Shown here piece by piece: positions 32,677 to 40,283 of a DNA stretch of 42,857 bases. A program made the position numbers and the translations under genes. The notes beneath the pieces are model-generated. The model saw only the letters and a list, made by a program, of their open reading frames with translations, had not been told where the DNA came from and did no database searches. The stretch comes from Pelorhabdus rhamnosifermentans (lineage in GTDB: Bacteria > Bacillota > Negativicutes > UMGS1260), in assembly GCF_018835585.1 (NCBI RefSeq), contig NZ_JAHGVE010000032.1, positions 1 through 42,857 on the forward strand. The letters are read 5' to 3'. Position 1 is the stretch's first letter, and each line of letters begins with the position of its first letter.

Positions 32677-33906
32677 ATGGATAGTGAGTTATTAGAAAAA
32701 TATGCTCGTCTTATTATTAAAACAGGCATTAATATTCAGCCTGGTCAGACACTAGTTATTTCTTCGCCCATTGAATGCGCCGAGTTTGCGCGGCTGACTG
32801 CGAAAATTGCTTATTTAGAAGGGGCACGTGATGTGGTGCTCAACTGGAAAGATGAGCTGTTTGCTAAGCTTCGCTTTTTACATGCTCCAGAAGAGGTTTT
32901 TTCGGAATATCCGGCCTGGCAGCAGGAATTTTTTGTGTCTTATGTCAGACAGGGGGCGGCGTTTTTAACGATTGCGGCCTCTGATCCGGAACTTTTAAAA
33001 GAAGTGAATCCTGATAGAGTTGCTAAGGTGCAGAAGGCAGGCAATACGGCGCTCAAAGAATATCGGGAAAGACTTATGAGTAATCGCAATACCTGGTGTA
33101 TTGCTTCGATTCCTACGGCTTCATGGGCTAAAAAAGTTTTTCCAAACGTTTCGGAAGCTGAGGCTGTAGAAAAATTGTGGCAGGCGATTTTTCAGACCGT
33201 CCGTGTAGGAACGAACGATCCTGTTCAGGCTTGGGAAGAACATAAACAGGCTTTGCGCCATAGAATGAATCTATTAAATGAGCACCATTTTAAATTTCTC
33301 CATTACAAAAATTCGCTTGGCACTGATTTGACGATTGAACTTCCTGAAGATCATATTTGGCTGGGTGGTTCGGAATATACGCCGGAAGGAGTCGAATTTA
33401 TTGCGAATATGCCGACAGAAGAGGTCTTTACCTTGCCTAAGCGGACAGGTGTCAATGGGAAGGTAGTCAGTTCGAAGCCTTTAAATTACAATGGTAATTT
33501 AATTGACCATTTTTCACTTACCTTTCAAGCTGGAAAGATTATTGATTTTCAGGCTGAACAGGGCTATGATATATTAAAACGGTTGATTGAGGTCGATGAA
33601 GGCTCGCGTTATTTAGGGGAAGTGGCGCTTGTTCCTTATGATTCGCCTATTTCCAACGCTAATTTGTTGTTCTTTAACACTCTTTTTGACGAGAATGCTT
33701 CTTGTCATCTAGCCATTGGCAAAGCCTATCCTGTATGTATCAAAGAGGGTGAAACGTTGGATAAGGAAACGCTATTAAAGCTGGGAGTCAATGATTCGCT
33801 GATTCACGAGGATTTTATGATTGGCACCAAGGATTTGACAATTACTGGTGTTACTGCTAATGGCGAGAAAGTGGCTATTTTTGAAGACGGCAATTTCGCT
33901 TTTTAA
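32677..33906 (+). CDS. M29-family aminopeptidase
   Basis: A 409-aa thermophilic-type metallo-aminopeptidase (AmpS/PepS/aminopeptidase T). Family features: N-terminal LLEKYARLIIKTGINIQPGQTLVI, central FHYKNSLGTDLTIELPEDHIW and metal-site parts NMPTEEVFTLPKR, EVALVPYDSPI, NTLFDENASCHLAIGKAYP and HEDFMIGT. I chose ATG 32677 with GGGGG 7 bases upstream (ATG 32674 is also possible). Removes N-terminal residues from peptides in the cytoplasm, consistent with the neighbouring amidohydrolase. Confidence 0.93.
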   Translation: MDSELLEKYARLIIKTGINIQPGQTLVISSPIECAEFARLTAKIAYLEGARDVVLNWKDELFAKLRFLHAPEEVFSEYPAWQQEFFVSYVRQGAAFLTIAASDPELLKEVNPDRVAKVQKAGNTALKEYRERLMSNRNTWCIASIPTASWAKKVFPNVSEAEAVEKLWQAIFQTVRVGTNDPVQAWEEHKQALRHRMNLLNEHHFKFLHYKNSLGTDLTIELPEDHIWLGGSEYTPEGVEFIANMPTEEVFTLPKRTGVNGKVVSSKPLNYNGNLIDHFSLTFQAGKIIDFQAEQGYDILKRLIEVDEGSRYLGEVALVPYDSPISNANLLFFNTLFDENASCHLAIGKAYPVCIKEGETLDKETLLKLGVNDSLIHEDFMIGTKDLTITGVTANGEKVAIFEDGNFAF

Positions 33907-33931
33907 TGCGGATAGAAAAGATCGGTTTCAG

Positions 33932-33957
33932 GGCTGCCACTAAGGTGGCCTTTTTTC
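33932..33957 (+). terminator. Terminator after the aminopeptidase gene
   Basis: GCCAC (33936-33940) pairs with GTGGC (33945-33949), flanked by GG and CC, and followed by TTTTTT. Confidence 0.75.
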
Positions 33958-34007
33958 TATAGCAAAGAGGGCTAATCTATCTTGCAATGGACTATTACCT
34001 AAAAATG

Positions 34008-34036
34008 AACAATGCCGCAAAATTTGCGGCATTGTT
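34008..34036 (-). terminator. Terminator of the minus-strand gene
   Basis: AACAATGCCGCAAA and TTTGCGGCATTGTT are perfect 14-bp arms. On the minus strand TTTTT follows, fitting the end of the gene at 34070. Confidence 0.75.
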
Positions 34037-34069
34037 GGTAGATATTTGTGAATTTGTAAAGCACTTTCT

Positions 34070-34402
34070 TTAAAGAGGGTCATTTTCGTTATTTTTTCGA
34101 TAGTCTTTTATAACTTCAAATCTTTTCGAAAGTTCTTGTTCTTGTATCCATGTTTCCTGGACTAAATAGGAATTTTTAAAGCTTGTGCTCCATAAAAAGG
34201 ATCCTGCTTGAGTGTAGCAGGCAAAGATAACAGGTTCGCGCAGCGTTTCTGGGATGTTCCCGTTATCATTTGTAATGAGGCCATAGTTTTCTTCTGGGCT
34301 AATTTCGAAGCACAGTGCTGTTAGGCCCTCTTCGATTTGTGTTTCTTCAAATCCAAGTTCGGCATAAAAGTCTATAACGGTCTGATTTATTTCTTTTTCC
34401 AT
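34070..34402 (-). CDS. Small acidic cytoplasmic protein of unknown function
   Basis: A 110-aa acidic protein (EKEINQTVIDFYAELGFEETQIEEG...), no signal peptide or membrane helix, GGAGAT before the ATG and its own terminator. The pattern of short strands and helices (FACYTQAGSFLWSTSF, TWIQEQELSKRFEVIKDY) resembles small type-III-secretion-chaperone-like or SUKH-type folds, but I cannot assign a family. Confidence 0.6.
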   Translation of the reverse strand: MEKEINQTVIDFYAELGFEETQIEEGLTALCFEISPEENYGLITNDNGNIPETLREPVIFACYTQAGSFLWSTSFKNSYLVQETWIQEQELSKRFEVIKDYRKNNENDPL

Positions 34403-34487
34403 AGGATCATCTCCGTGTTCATTACTTACTGCTGTTATTGTAGCCTAAATTCAGGAGATTCACAAGCCGTGCTGATACATGATAAAA

Positions 34488-34521
34488 AATCAGGTATCTG
34501 TAAATTTACAGATACCTGATT
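34488..34521 (-). terminator. Terminator of the zinc-ribbon gene
   Basis: A perfect 17-bp inverted repeat centred at 34504/34505; on the minus strand TTTTTT follows it. Confidence 0.85.
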
Positions 34522-34550
34522 GCAAGAAGTTTTCTTATTGCTGTTAAATA

Positions 34551-34847
34551 TTAGCGGTTTTTGCTGAAGCAGTCGCGACAGAAAACTGGACGGTCGCCAG
34601 TAGGACGGAAAGGAACCTGCGTTTCAACGCCACAAGCTGCACAAACAGCAGTATGCATTTCGCGTTGCGGACGATCGCCGCCACGACGGAATCCGCCACC
34701 ATTGTTTTGTTTGCGAGCCGCACGGCAAGCAGGGCAACGGCCAGGTTCATTGGTGAACCCTTTTTCCGCATAGAAATCTTGTTCAGCAGCAGTGAAAACG
34801 AATTCTGCGCCGCAATCACGGCAAGTTAATGTTTTGTCTTCGTTCAT
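34551..34847 (-). CDS. Zinc-ribbon protein with two CXXC pairs of pairs
   Basis: A 98-aa protein with two zinc sites: Cys9/Cys12 with Cys38/Cys41, and Cys69/Cys72 with Cys90/Cys93. A basic glycine-rich linker (NGGGFRRGGDRPQ) lies between, which is common in RNA-binding small proteins. Family is the zinc-ribbon type widespread in Firmicutes (zinc-ribbon domain containing protein); function unknown, probably nucleic acid binding. GGAGG precedes the ATG. It is transcribed from a SigA-type promoter at 34972-35000 with a ~120-base leader. Confidence 0.8.
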   Translation of the reverse strand: MNEDKTLTCRDCGAEFVFTAAEQDFYAEKGFTNEPGRCPACRAARKQNNGGGFRRGGDRPQREMHTAVCAACGVETQVPFRPTGDRPVFCRDCFSKNR

Positions 34848-34971
34848 TTATAAAACCTCCTCAAATCTGTTGCCCAATAGCTAAGGGAAAATCATGTACT
34901 TCCCACTCGAAACTTAAGTTTGAGAAGGGTAGCGAATAACTTCACTATGTCTTTCAACTAAGGACCTCTAC

Positions 34972-35000
34972 ACTATACCTTGTATGATAGAAAAAGTAAA
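34972..35000 (-). promoter_or_regulatory. Promoter of the zinc-ribbon gene
   Basis: On the minus strand TTTACT (34995-35000), 17 bases, TATAGT (34972-34977). The ~120-base leader contains the palindrome AAACTTAAGTTT-like segment near 34910 and may fold. Confidence 0.6.
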
Positions 35001-35069
35001 GGATTTTATTTGTAAAATTGTAATTTATTTTATTTATTTGTAAAATAAATCGGTTGGAGGTGAATTTTT

Positions 35070-35516
35070 ATGAAATTGATCATTGATGCTGATGCTTGTC
35101 CACGAGAAGTGTTGGCTTATTGTGTGGCTCTTTGCGAAACAGAAGGGATCGATTTGATTACGATAGCCAGTTTTAATCATCATGTCCAATCGCCGCATCA
35201 TATTGTTGTTGGCAATGCTTCACAGGAAGCAGATATTAAGATTGTTAATCTGACTGAGAGCGGCAATATTGTTGTTACTCAGGACTGGGGGCTTGCTGCC
35301 ATGGTCCTTGGCAAGGGAGCATTCGCTTTAAGTCCGTCTGGCCGGGAATATCGTCAGGAGACAATGGATTTTTTACTGGAAGAACGAGAGATGAAAGCAA
35401 AATTTCGTCGCGCAGGTCACCATACTAAGGGACCGAAAAAGCGCCAGAAGCAGGATAATGTTCAGTTTAAAGAATCGTTAGAACAGATGATTCTGCATAT
35501 CAAACAGCAGGAATGA
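35070..35516 (+). CDS. YaiI/YqxD family protein (UPF0178, DUF188)
   Basis: A 148-aa member of the YaiI/YqxD family, thought to have a NYN/PIN-like nuclease fold. The family opening [13 protein letters not shown], the acidic centre [12 protein letters not shown] (Asp as candidate catalytic residue) and a basic C-terminus ([12 protein letters not shown]) are visible. TTGGAGGTG precedes the ATG. Biological role unknown. Monocistronic, ahead of the TetR operon. Confidence 0.88.
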   Translation: MKLIIDADACPREVLAYCVALCETEGIDLITIASFNHHVQSPHHIVVGNASQEADIKIVNLTESGNIVVTQDWGLAAMVLGKGAFALSPSGREYRQETMDFLLEEREMKAKFRRAGHHTKGPKKRQKQDNVQFKESLEQMILHIKQQE

Positions 35517-35543
35517 AGCAGATATTTCGTGTAAAAAAATAAC

Positions 35544-35572
35544 TGGACAGAACGATAAAGTCGCTTTATAAT
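35544..35572 (+). promoter_or_regulatory. Promoter of the tetR-ABC operon
   Basis: TGGACA (35544-35549), 17 bases, TATAAT (35567-35572). The operator array begins at +1. Confidence 0.75.
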
Positions 35573-35579
35573 CAGAATT

Positions 35580-35617
35580 AAACAAGTGTTTAAAACACGT
35601 GTTTAAAACGATCGTTT
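35580..35617 (+). promoter_or_regulatory. Triple palindromic operator, probably of the TetR protein
   Basis: Three 12-bp sites of the form AAAC-N4-GTTT (first GTTT read as GTGTTT), AAACAAGTGTTT (35580-35591), AAACACGTGTTT (35593-35604) and AAACGATCGTTT (35606-35617), separated by single A so that the period is 13 bp. The second and third are perfect palindromes. They cover the transcription start and lie just before the tetR ribosome site. Confidence 0.75.
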
Positions 35618-35631
35618 AAAGGGGCGAGTTC

Positions 35632-36306
35632 ATGAAGAAAAATAAAATTAATGAAGACGAACAGGAAAATATTGCAACAGATGTTATAGAAGAGAGGCAG
35701 GAAGACCTGGATAAGGAACCATCAGATAAGCTAATTGAGGCCGCATTGCCGCTCTTTGCTATGAAAGGGTATGCTGCTGTGACAGTCCGGGAACTGGCTG
35801 ATGCCGCTCACGTGAACAGCGCGTTAGTTTCCTATTATTTTGGCGGAAAAGAAAAATTGTATGCAGCCGTACTGGAATCACAGGTGTCGCTTGTTGGACG
35901 CATTGTTGAGAAGATAGGAAAAGAAAATCTTTCTACTGTAGATAGTTTGATGCGCTACGTACAAGAAATCATTGTTGTATTTCATCAATGTCCCTATTTA
36001 TTTCGGCTGATGTCAGGAGAGTTGATAAGTCCTACGGCCTGTTTTGAAACTGTTGTAAAAAAAGAAATTACGAAGCTCTTTACATTTTTACGCCAGATTC
36101 TCCGTAAGGGTGTGGAATGTGGCGAACTTCGTCCTGAACTGGATATTGAATATGCCGTCATTTCTTTTGTAGGTATTATTAATTTTTACTTGATTATACG
36201 TCCATTGGCTAGTAAAATTCTGCATCCTGATGAGCAACAGGATGCGCACTATATTTTGCAGGCTGTAAACATCTATCTAAATGGAGTGATGGAGAATGGT
36301 CAATAA
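35632..36306 (+). CDS. TetR/AcrR-family repressor
   Basis: A 224-aa regulator with a charged 30-residue N-terminal extension, then the TetR DNA-binding domain: LIEAALPLFAMKGYAAVTVRELADAAHVNSALVSYYFGGKEKLYAAVL (~35-82). The C-terminal ligand domain resembles the YbiH/CecR type (TetR_C, RLMSGELISP...). AAAGGGGCGAG precedes the ATG. It overlaps the next gene by 11 bases and stands first in a YbhGFS-like export operon, as CecR does near ybhGFSR in E. coli. It probably represses its own operon through the three palindromes upstream. Confidence 0.88.
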   Translation: MKKNKINEDEQENIATDVIEERQEDLDKEPSDKLIEAALPLFAMKGYAAVTVRELADAAHVNSALVSYYFGGKEKLYAAVLESQVSLVGRIVEKIGKENLSTVDSLMRYVQEIIVVFHQCPYLFRLMSGELISPTACFETVVKKEITKLFTFLRQILRKGVECGELRPELDIEYAVISFVGIINFYLIIRPLASKILHPDEQQDAHYILQAVNIYLNGVMENGQ

Positions 36307-37270
36307 GCGTTTGATTGTAGGTATTCTTATTTTTGCCGGACTGGCTGGCGCGGCTGGGTTTAAATTATTTCGTCCCATGCCGCAGGGCATTACAGCAACA
36401 GGCACTATTGAAGTGACAAAGGCTGACGTTACCCCAAAGGTGGGTGGTTATCTTCGCGATCTCAAGATACAAGTGGGTGACAGCTTGACGACAGGTCAAG
36501 TTGTTGTGCAAGTTGTTCGACCGGATCTTGCTGCCCAGGTTCTGCGTGATGAGGCGGGGGTGGCAAAAGCCCAGGCGCAGCTTGCTGATACAATAAAAGG
36601 CCCGCGCAGTCAGGAACGGCAGGAAGCCGCAGCCAATTTAGCTGGAGCGCAAGCTGTTTATACTAAGGCAAAATCAGATTATGAGCGTTTGTCTTCACTT
36701 CATGATTCAGGGGCTATTGCGACACAGCAGCTTGATGCGGCTAAATCTGCTTATGATGTAGCGTACAATTCCCTTGTTGCGGCCCAGTCCCGTCAAAGTT
36801 TGATTGAAGAAGGCAATCGTCCCGATGTGATTGCTGCCCAGACACTAGAGGTTCAGCAGGCAGAGGCTATTTTAGCCAGTAGTCAGTCTCTGGCAGCTGA
36901 TATGATTGTAGTGAGTCCTTTAAATGGGCTAGTACTCGCGAAAAACTATGAAGAAGGCGAATATGTTAATCCAGGTGCAGCTATTGCCACCATCGGGGAT
37001 ATGAATGACTGCTGGGTAAAAATCTATGTCGATTCTGCTCAGCTTGGACTTATTAAAGTGGGTCAGCAAACGTCTGTTAAAGTCGATGCTTTTCCTGACC
37101 GGACTTTTTCCGCTGTTATCAAAGAAATTAGTCAAAATGCTGAGTTTACGCCGCGACAAAGTATTACGCAACGGGAGCGAGCCAATTTGGTTTTTGCTGT
37201 CAAGGTAAAAATTGATAATGCCGAAGGTATTTTAAAACCAGGCATGCCGGCGGATGTGGTTCTGCAATGA
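36296..37270 (+). CDS. HlyD-family membrane-fusion protein (YbhG-like)
   Basis: A 324-aa adaptor with one N-terminal membrane segment (LIVGILIFAGLAGAAGFKLF), a lipoyl half (VTPKVGGYLRDLKIQVGDSLTTGQVV), an alpha-hairpin (~85-190), the second lipoyl half (IVVSPLNGLVLAKNYEEGEYVNPG) and a barrel region. It connects the inner-membrane ABC transporter with a periplasmic/outer-membrane exit duct. It overlaps tetR by 11 bases and the first ATPase gene by 4 bases (ATGA), showing tight translational coupling. Confidence 0.9.
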   Translation: MVNKRLIVGILIFAGLAGAAGFKLFRPMPQGITATGTIEVTKADVTPKVGGYLRDLKIQVGDSLTTGQVVVQVVRPDLAAQVLRDEAGVAKAQAQLADTIKGPRSQERQEAAANLAGAQAVYTKAKSDYERLSSLHDSGAIATQQLDAAKSAYDVAYNSLVAAQSRQSLIEEGNRPDVIAAQTLEVQQAEAILASSQSLAADMIVVSPLNGLVLAKNYEEGEYVNPGAAIATIGDMNDCWVKIYVDSAQLGLIKVGQQTSVKVDAFPDRTFSAVIKEISQNAEFTPRQSITQRERANLVFAVKVKIDNAEGILKPGMPADVVLQ

Positions 37271-38163
37271 TTGAACTACATCATGTATCAAAACAGTTTG
37301 GTATGAATGAGGCTGTCAAGGATGTCTCACTTACCGTGAGACAAGGTGAAATCTTTGGCCTCGTAGGCCCCGATGGCGCAGGCAAGACTACGATAATTCG
37401 TATGATTGCCGGTATTCTTGATCCTTCGCAAGGCGATGTGATCTTGCTTGGCTCTACAAATCCTGAACAGGTAAAAGTCCATTTGGGTTACGTTCCTCAA
37501 AAGTTTAGTCTTTATGGCGATTTGACTGTCATGGAAAACATTCAGCTCATGGGGGCTCTCTACGGAGTGCAGCGGAGTCAAGTTGATTCTTTGGCGAAGC
37601 AAACCTTAGCTTTTACTAATTTGTTACCTTTTAAAGATCGATTAGCCGATCATTTATCAGGTGGCATGAAACAAAAACTGGCACTTGCCGCCGGATTAAT
37701 GCACCGGCCCAAGGTCTTTTTCCTTGATGAGCCTACAACAGGCGTTGATCCCGTATCGCGGCGCGAGTTCTGGCAAATGCTGTACGGTCTTAATAAAGAA
37801 GGCATGACCGTTTTCGTTTCTACGCCTTACATGGATGAAGCCGAACTATGTACAAGGATTGCTTTTATGCATAAGGGGAAAATTGTCACCTGCAACACGC
37901 CGCAAGAATTAAAGTCAGCCTATCCTTATCAGGTCCTGGAGCTTGTTGTCAACCAAAAAGGCATTCAATCGGTTTTAGCGTCTTGCCCGATTGTTGACAT
38001 TAACGCTTTTGGTGAAAAATATCATCTGATTGTTCATGAGGCGACGGCTGCTGAACAAGCCGTGCGTCAGGCTTTGGTTCAAGCCGGTGTGACTATTTTA
38101 TCGCTGTCGGAAATTTCGCCAACTCTTGAAGATGTCTTTGTCGCATTGGCTGGGGAGGTGTAG
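37267..38163 (+). CDS. ABC transporter ATPase (first YbhF-like half)
   Basis: A 298-aa ATP-binding subunit. Walker A is GPDGAGKTT (~34-42, with Asp in the usual Asn place), signature LSGGMKQKLALA, Walker B VFFLDEPTTGVDP, followed by an H-loop region in which the His is replaced (TPYMDEAE, FVSTPYMDEAE). The usual switch histidine in TTHYMDEAE is Pro here, so this ATPase half may be catalytically weak. Pairs with the next ATPase gene, three bases after it; in E. coli the two halves are fused in YbhF. Confidence 0.9.
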   Translation: MIELHHVSKQFGMNEAVKDVSLTVRQGEIFGLVGPDGAGKTTIIRMIAGILDPSQGDVILLGSTNPEQVKVHLGYVPQKFSLYGDLTVMENIQLMGALYGVQRSQVDSLAKQTLAFTNLLPFKDRLADHLSGGMKQKLALAAGLMHRPKVFFLDEPTTGVDPVSRREFWQMLYGLNKEGMTVFVSTPYMDEAELCTRIAFMHKGKIVTCNTPQELKSAYPYQVLELVVNQKGIQSVLASCPIVDINAFGEKYHLIVHEATAAEQAVRQALVQAGVTILSLSEISPTLEDVFVALAGEV

Positions 38164-38166
38164 TTC

Positions 38167-39072
38167 ATGGTTGTCGTCGAAACAAAAAATCTAACTTGCA
38201 CTTTTGGTAGCTTTACTGCTGTAAATCGCTTGTCGATTCGTATTGAACAAGGCAGTATTTATGGGTTTTTGGGTCCGAATGGTTCAGGAAAATCCACAAC
38301 CATTCGAATGCTGTGCGGTCTGATTACACCTACTTCAGGCAGTGGCATAATTCTTGGTTATGATGTGACGAAAGAGGCGGAACAGATTAAAGCTAAAATC
38401 GGTTATATGTCACAAAAATTCAGCTTGTATGATGATCTTACGGTGCGTGAAAATCTGAATTTTTATGCCGGAATGTATGATCTTACAGGTAATGATCGAA
38501 AAGAGCGAATTAACGAAATGATGGCTATGGCGGGTTTGACAGAGCGCGCTCATGAACTTGCGGCCAATTTGTCAGGTGGTTGGAAGCAGCGGCTGGCCCT
38601 TGGTTGTGCTGTGATTCATCATCCGGCGATCTTGTTTCTTGACGAGCCCACAGGTGGCGTTGATCCAAAGTCGCGCCGCATGTTTTGGGATATTATTTAT
38701 CAACTGGCAACAGACGGAACGACTGTTATGGTTACAACACATTTTATGGATGAAGCGGAGCATTGTGATCATATTGGTTTTATTTACGAAGGGAATTTGA
38801 TTGCCAATGATGGCCCGGAAGCGTTAAAAAGGCAACTGCCTGGTGTATTGCTTGAAATCGATGCTGCCGATCCGATTGGTCTGATGGAGAAAATTAAGCA
38901 TCAAGATCAGACTTATTTAGATGTCTATCCTTATGGCAACCATGTTCATGTTTTAGTGGGAAAAGAGCAGACTCACGCGTTTGATAGCCTTCAGCCCCGC
39001 TGTATTTCACCTTCTCTTGAGGATGTATTTGTTTATTATGTCAAAGACCAACGAAGGAAGGTCTGTTTATGA
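38167..39072 (+). CDS. ABC transporter ATPase (second YbhF-like half)
   Basis: A 301-aa ATP-binding subunit with the complete set: Walker A GPNGSGKST, signature LSGGWKQRLALG, Walker B ILFLDEPTGGVDP and the switch histidine in TTHFMDEAEHCDHIG. It is therefore the likely competent ATPase of an asymmetric pair with the preceding gene. Overlaps the permease gene by 4 bases. Confidence 0.9.
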   Translation: MVVVETKNLTCTFGSFTAVNRLSIRIEQGSIYGFLGPNGSGKSTTIRMLCGLITPTSGSGIILGYDVTKEAEQIKAKIGYMSQKFSLYDDLTVRENLNFYAGMYDLTGNDRKERINEMMAMAGLTERAHELAANLSGGWKQRLALGCAVIHHPAILFLDEPTGGVDPKSRRMFWDIIYQLATDGTTVMVTTHFMDEAEHCDHIGFIYEGNLIANDGPEALKRQLPGVLLEIDAADPIGLMEKIKHQDQTYLDVYPYGNHVHVLVGKEQTHAFDSLQPRCISPSLEDVFVYYVKDQRRKVCL

Positions 39073-40193
39073 GAAGACTATTCGCATTGCTCACGAAAGA
39101 ATTTATTCAAATGCGGCGCGATAGAGTCACGTTTGTCATGATGGCTATTATTCCTGTTGTTCAGCTATTGTTATTTGGTTATGCTATTAATACAGATGTA
39201 AAACATCTGCCAACCATTGTTTTTGACCAGTCCGGTCAGCAGGAGGGGCGGGATTTGTTGGCGGCTTTTGAATCAAGTGGCTATTTTGATGTGACAACCA
39301 TTGCTCATAACTATCAGGAGGTTGCCCAGGCCATTGATGAGGGGAAAACGAAAGTCGGTATCGTGATTCCACCCGACTTAACGGACAACTTGAAACACGG
39401 ACGCAGTGCAACTGTACAGGTTATTGTTGATGCCTCTGATTCGCTTGCAGCCAATTCGGCCATGAGTACGGCCCAGATTATTGGTCAGCTCAAATCACAA
39501 GAAATGTTGATTGAAAAATTTCAAAATACGCTAGGCAAGACCGTTGTTCAGCCTTATGATATTCGAATTCGGCCATGGTATAATCCGGATTTTGTATCTG
39601 CTTTTTATATGGTGCCAGGTATTTTGGGCGTTGTGTTGACCATGACGATGGTGATGATTACATCTATGGCCATTGTACGGGAACGGGAGCGGGGTACTAT
39701 GGAGCAGCTGATTGTGACGCCCATGAAAACGTATGAGTTAATGCTTGGCAAAATTATTCCGTATATTTTCGTCGGCTATGTCCAAGTCACATTGGCCTTA
39801 ATTGTGGGCATTTTGCTGTTTGATTTGCCTATGCGGGGGAGTTTGGGACTATTATATCTACTGACTTCGTTATTTATTGTGGCCTCCCTTGCTGTGGGCG
39901 TCTTAATTTCTACTTTGGCTAAAACACAGATGCAGGCCATGCAGATGTCTTTTTTCTTTTTGTTGCCTTGCATTTTGCTATCTGGTTTTATGTTTCCCCG
40001 GGAAGCCATGCCGATCTTTTTTTATGAACTGGGCAAGATCATTCCGCTCACTTTTTACCTGGAAATCATGCGCGGCATTGTGTTAAAAGGTATTGGCATT
40101 CAGTATTTATGGACACAAGTCTGCGCCTTGTTGACTATTATTGTCGTCGCGTTGGCGCTGAGTATCTATAAATTTCAGAAAAAACTGGTGTGA
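39069..40193 (+). CDS. ABC-2 type permease (YbhS/YbhR-like)
   Basis: A 374-aa inner-membrane subunit: N-terminal helix (VTFVMMAIIPVVQLLLFGYAIN), a large external loop (~50-170), then five helices with the ABC-2 RERERGTMEQLIVTPMKTYELMLGK motif and LLSGFMFPREAMPIFFY. In E. coli the system has two permeases (YbhS and YbhR); here only one gene is found before topB, so the transporter would use a homodimer or a partner coded elsewhere. Substrate unknown (related systems export drugs or cations). Confidence 0.9.
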   Translation: MRRLFALLTKEFIQMRRDRVTFVMMAIIPVVQLLLFGYAINTDVKHLPTIVFDQSGQQEGRDLLAAFESSGYFDVTTIAHNYQEVAQAIDEGKTKVGIVIPPDLTDNLKHGRSATVQVIVDASDSLAANSAMSTAQIIGQLKSQEMLIEKFQNTLGKTVVQPYDIRIRPWYNPDFVSAFYMVPGILGVVLTMTMVMITSMAIVRERERGTMEQLIVTPMKTYELMLGKIIPYIFVGYVQVTLALIVGILLFDLPMRGSLGLLYLLTSLFIVASLAVGVLISTLAKTQMQAMQMSFFFLLPCILLSGFMFPREAMPIFFYELGKIIPLTFYLEIMRGIVLKGIGIQYLWTQVCALLTIIVVALALSIYKFQKKLV

Positions 40194-40283
40194 GACGGGC
40201 GGACAAGCCGCGGTTTTTCTTATCGCAGGGATTTGTGATATGATATAGCTAGAACGTTATTTGCAAGGTGAGAGGAATGGAAG

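Noticed and set aside
34544-34819. Alternative frame on the minus strand over the zinc-ribbon gene
   Set aside because: The other frame has eight well-placed cysteines, a ribosome site and a promoter; this one is a shadow.
40198-40220. Hairpin GCGG-ACAAG-CCGC with T-run as terminator of the ABC operon
   Set aside because: The stem is only four base pairs; too weak to list as a feature.
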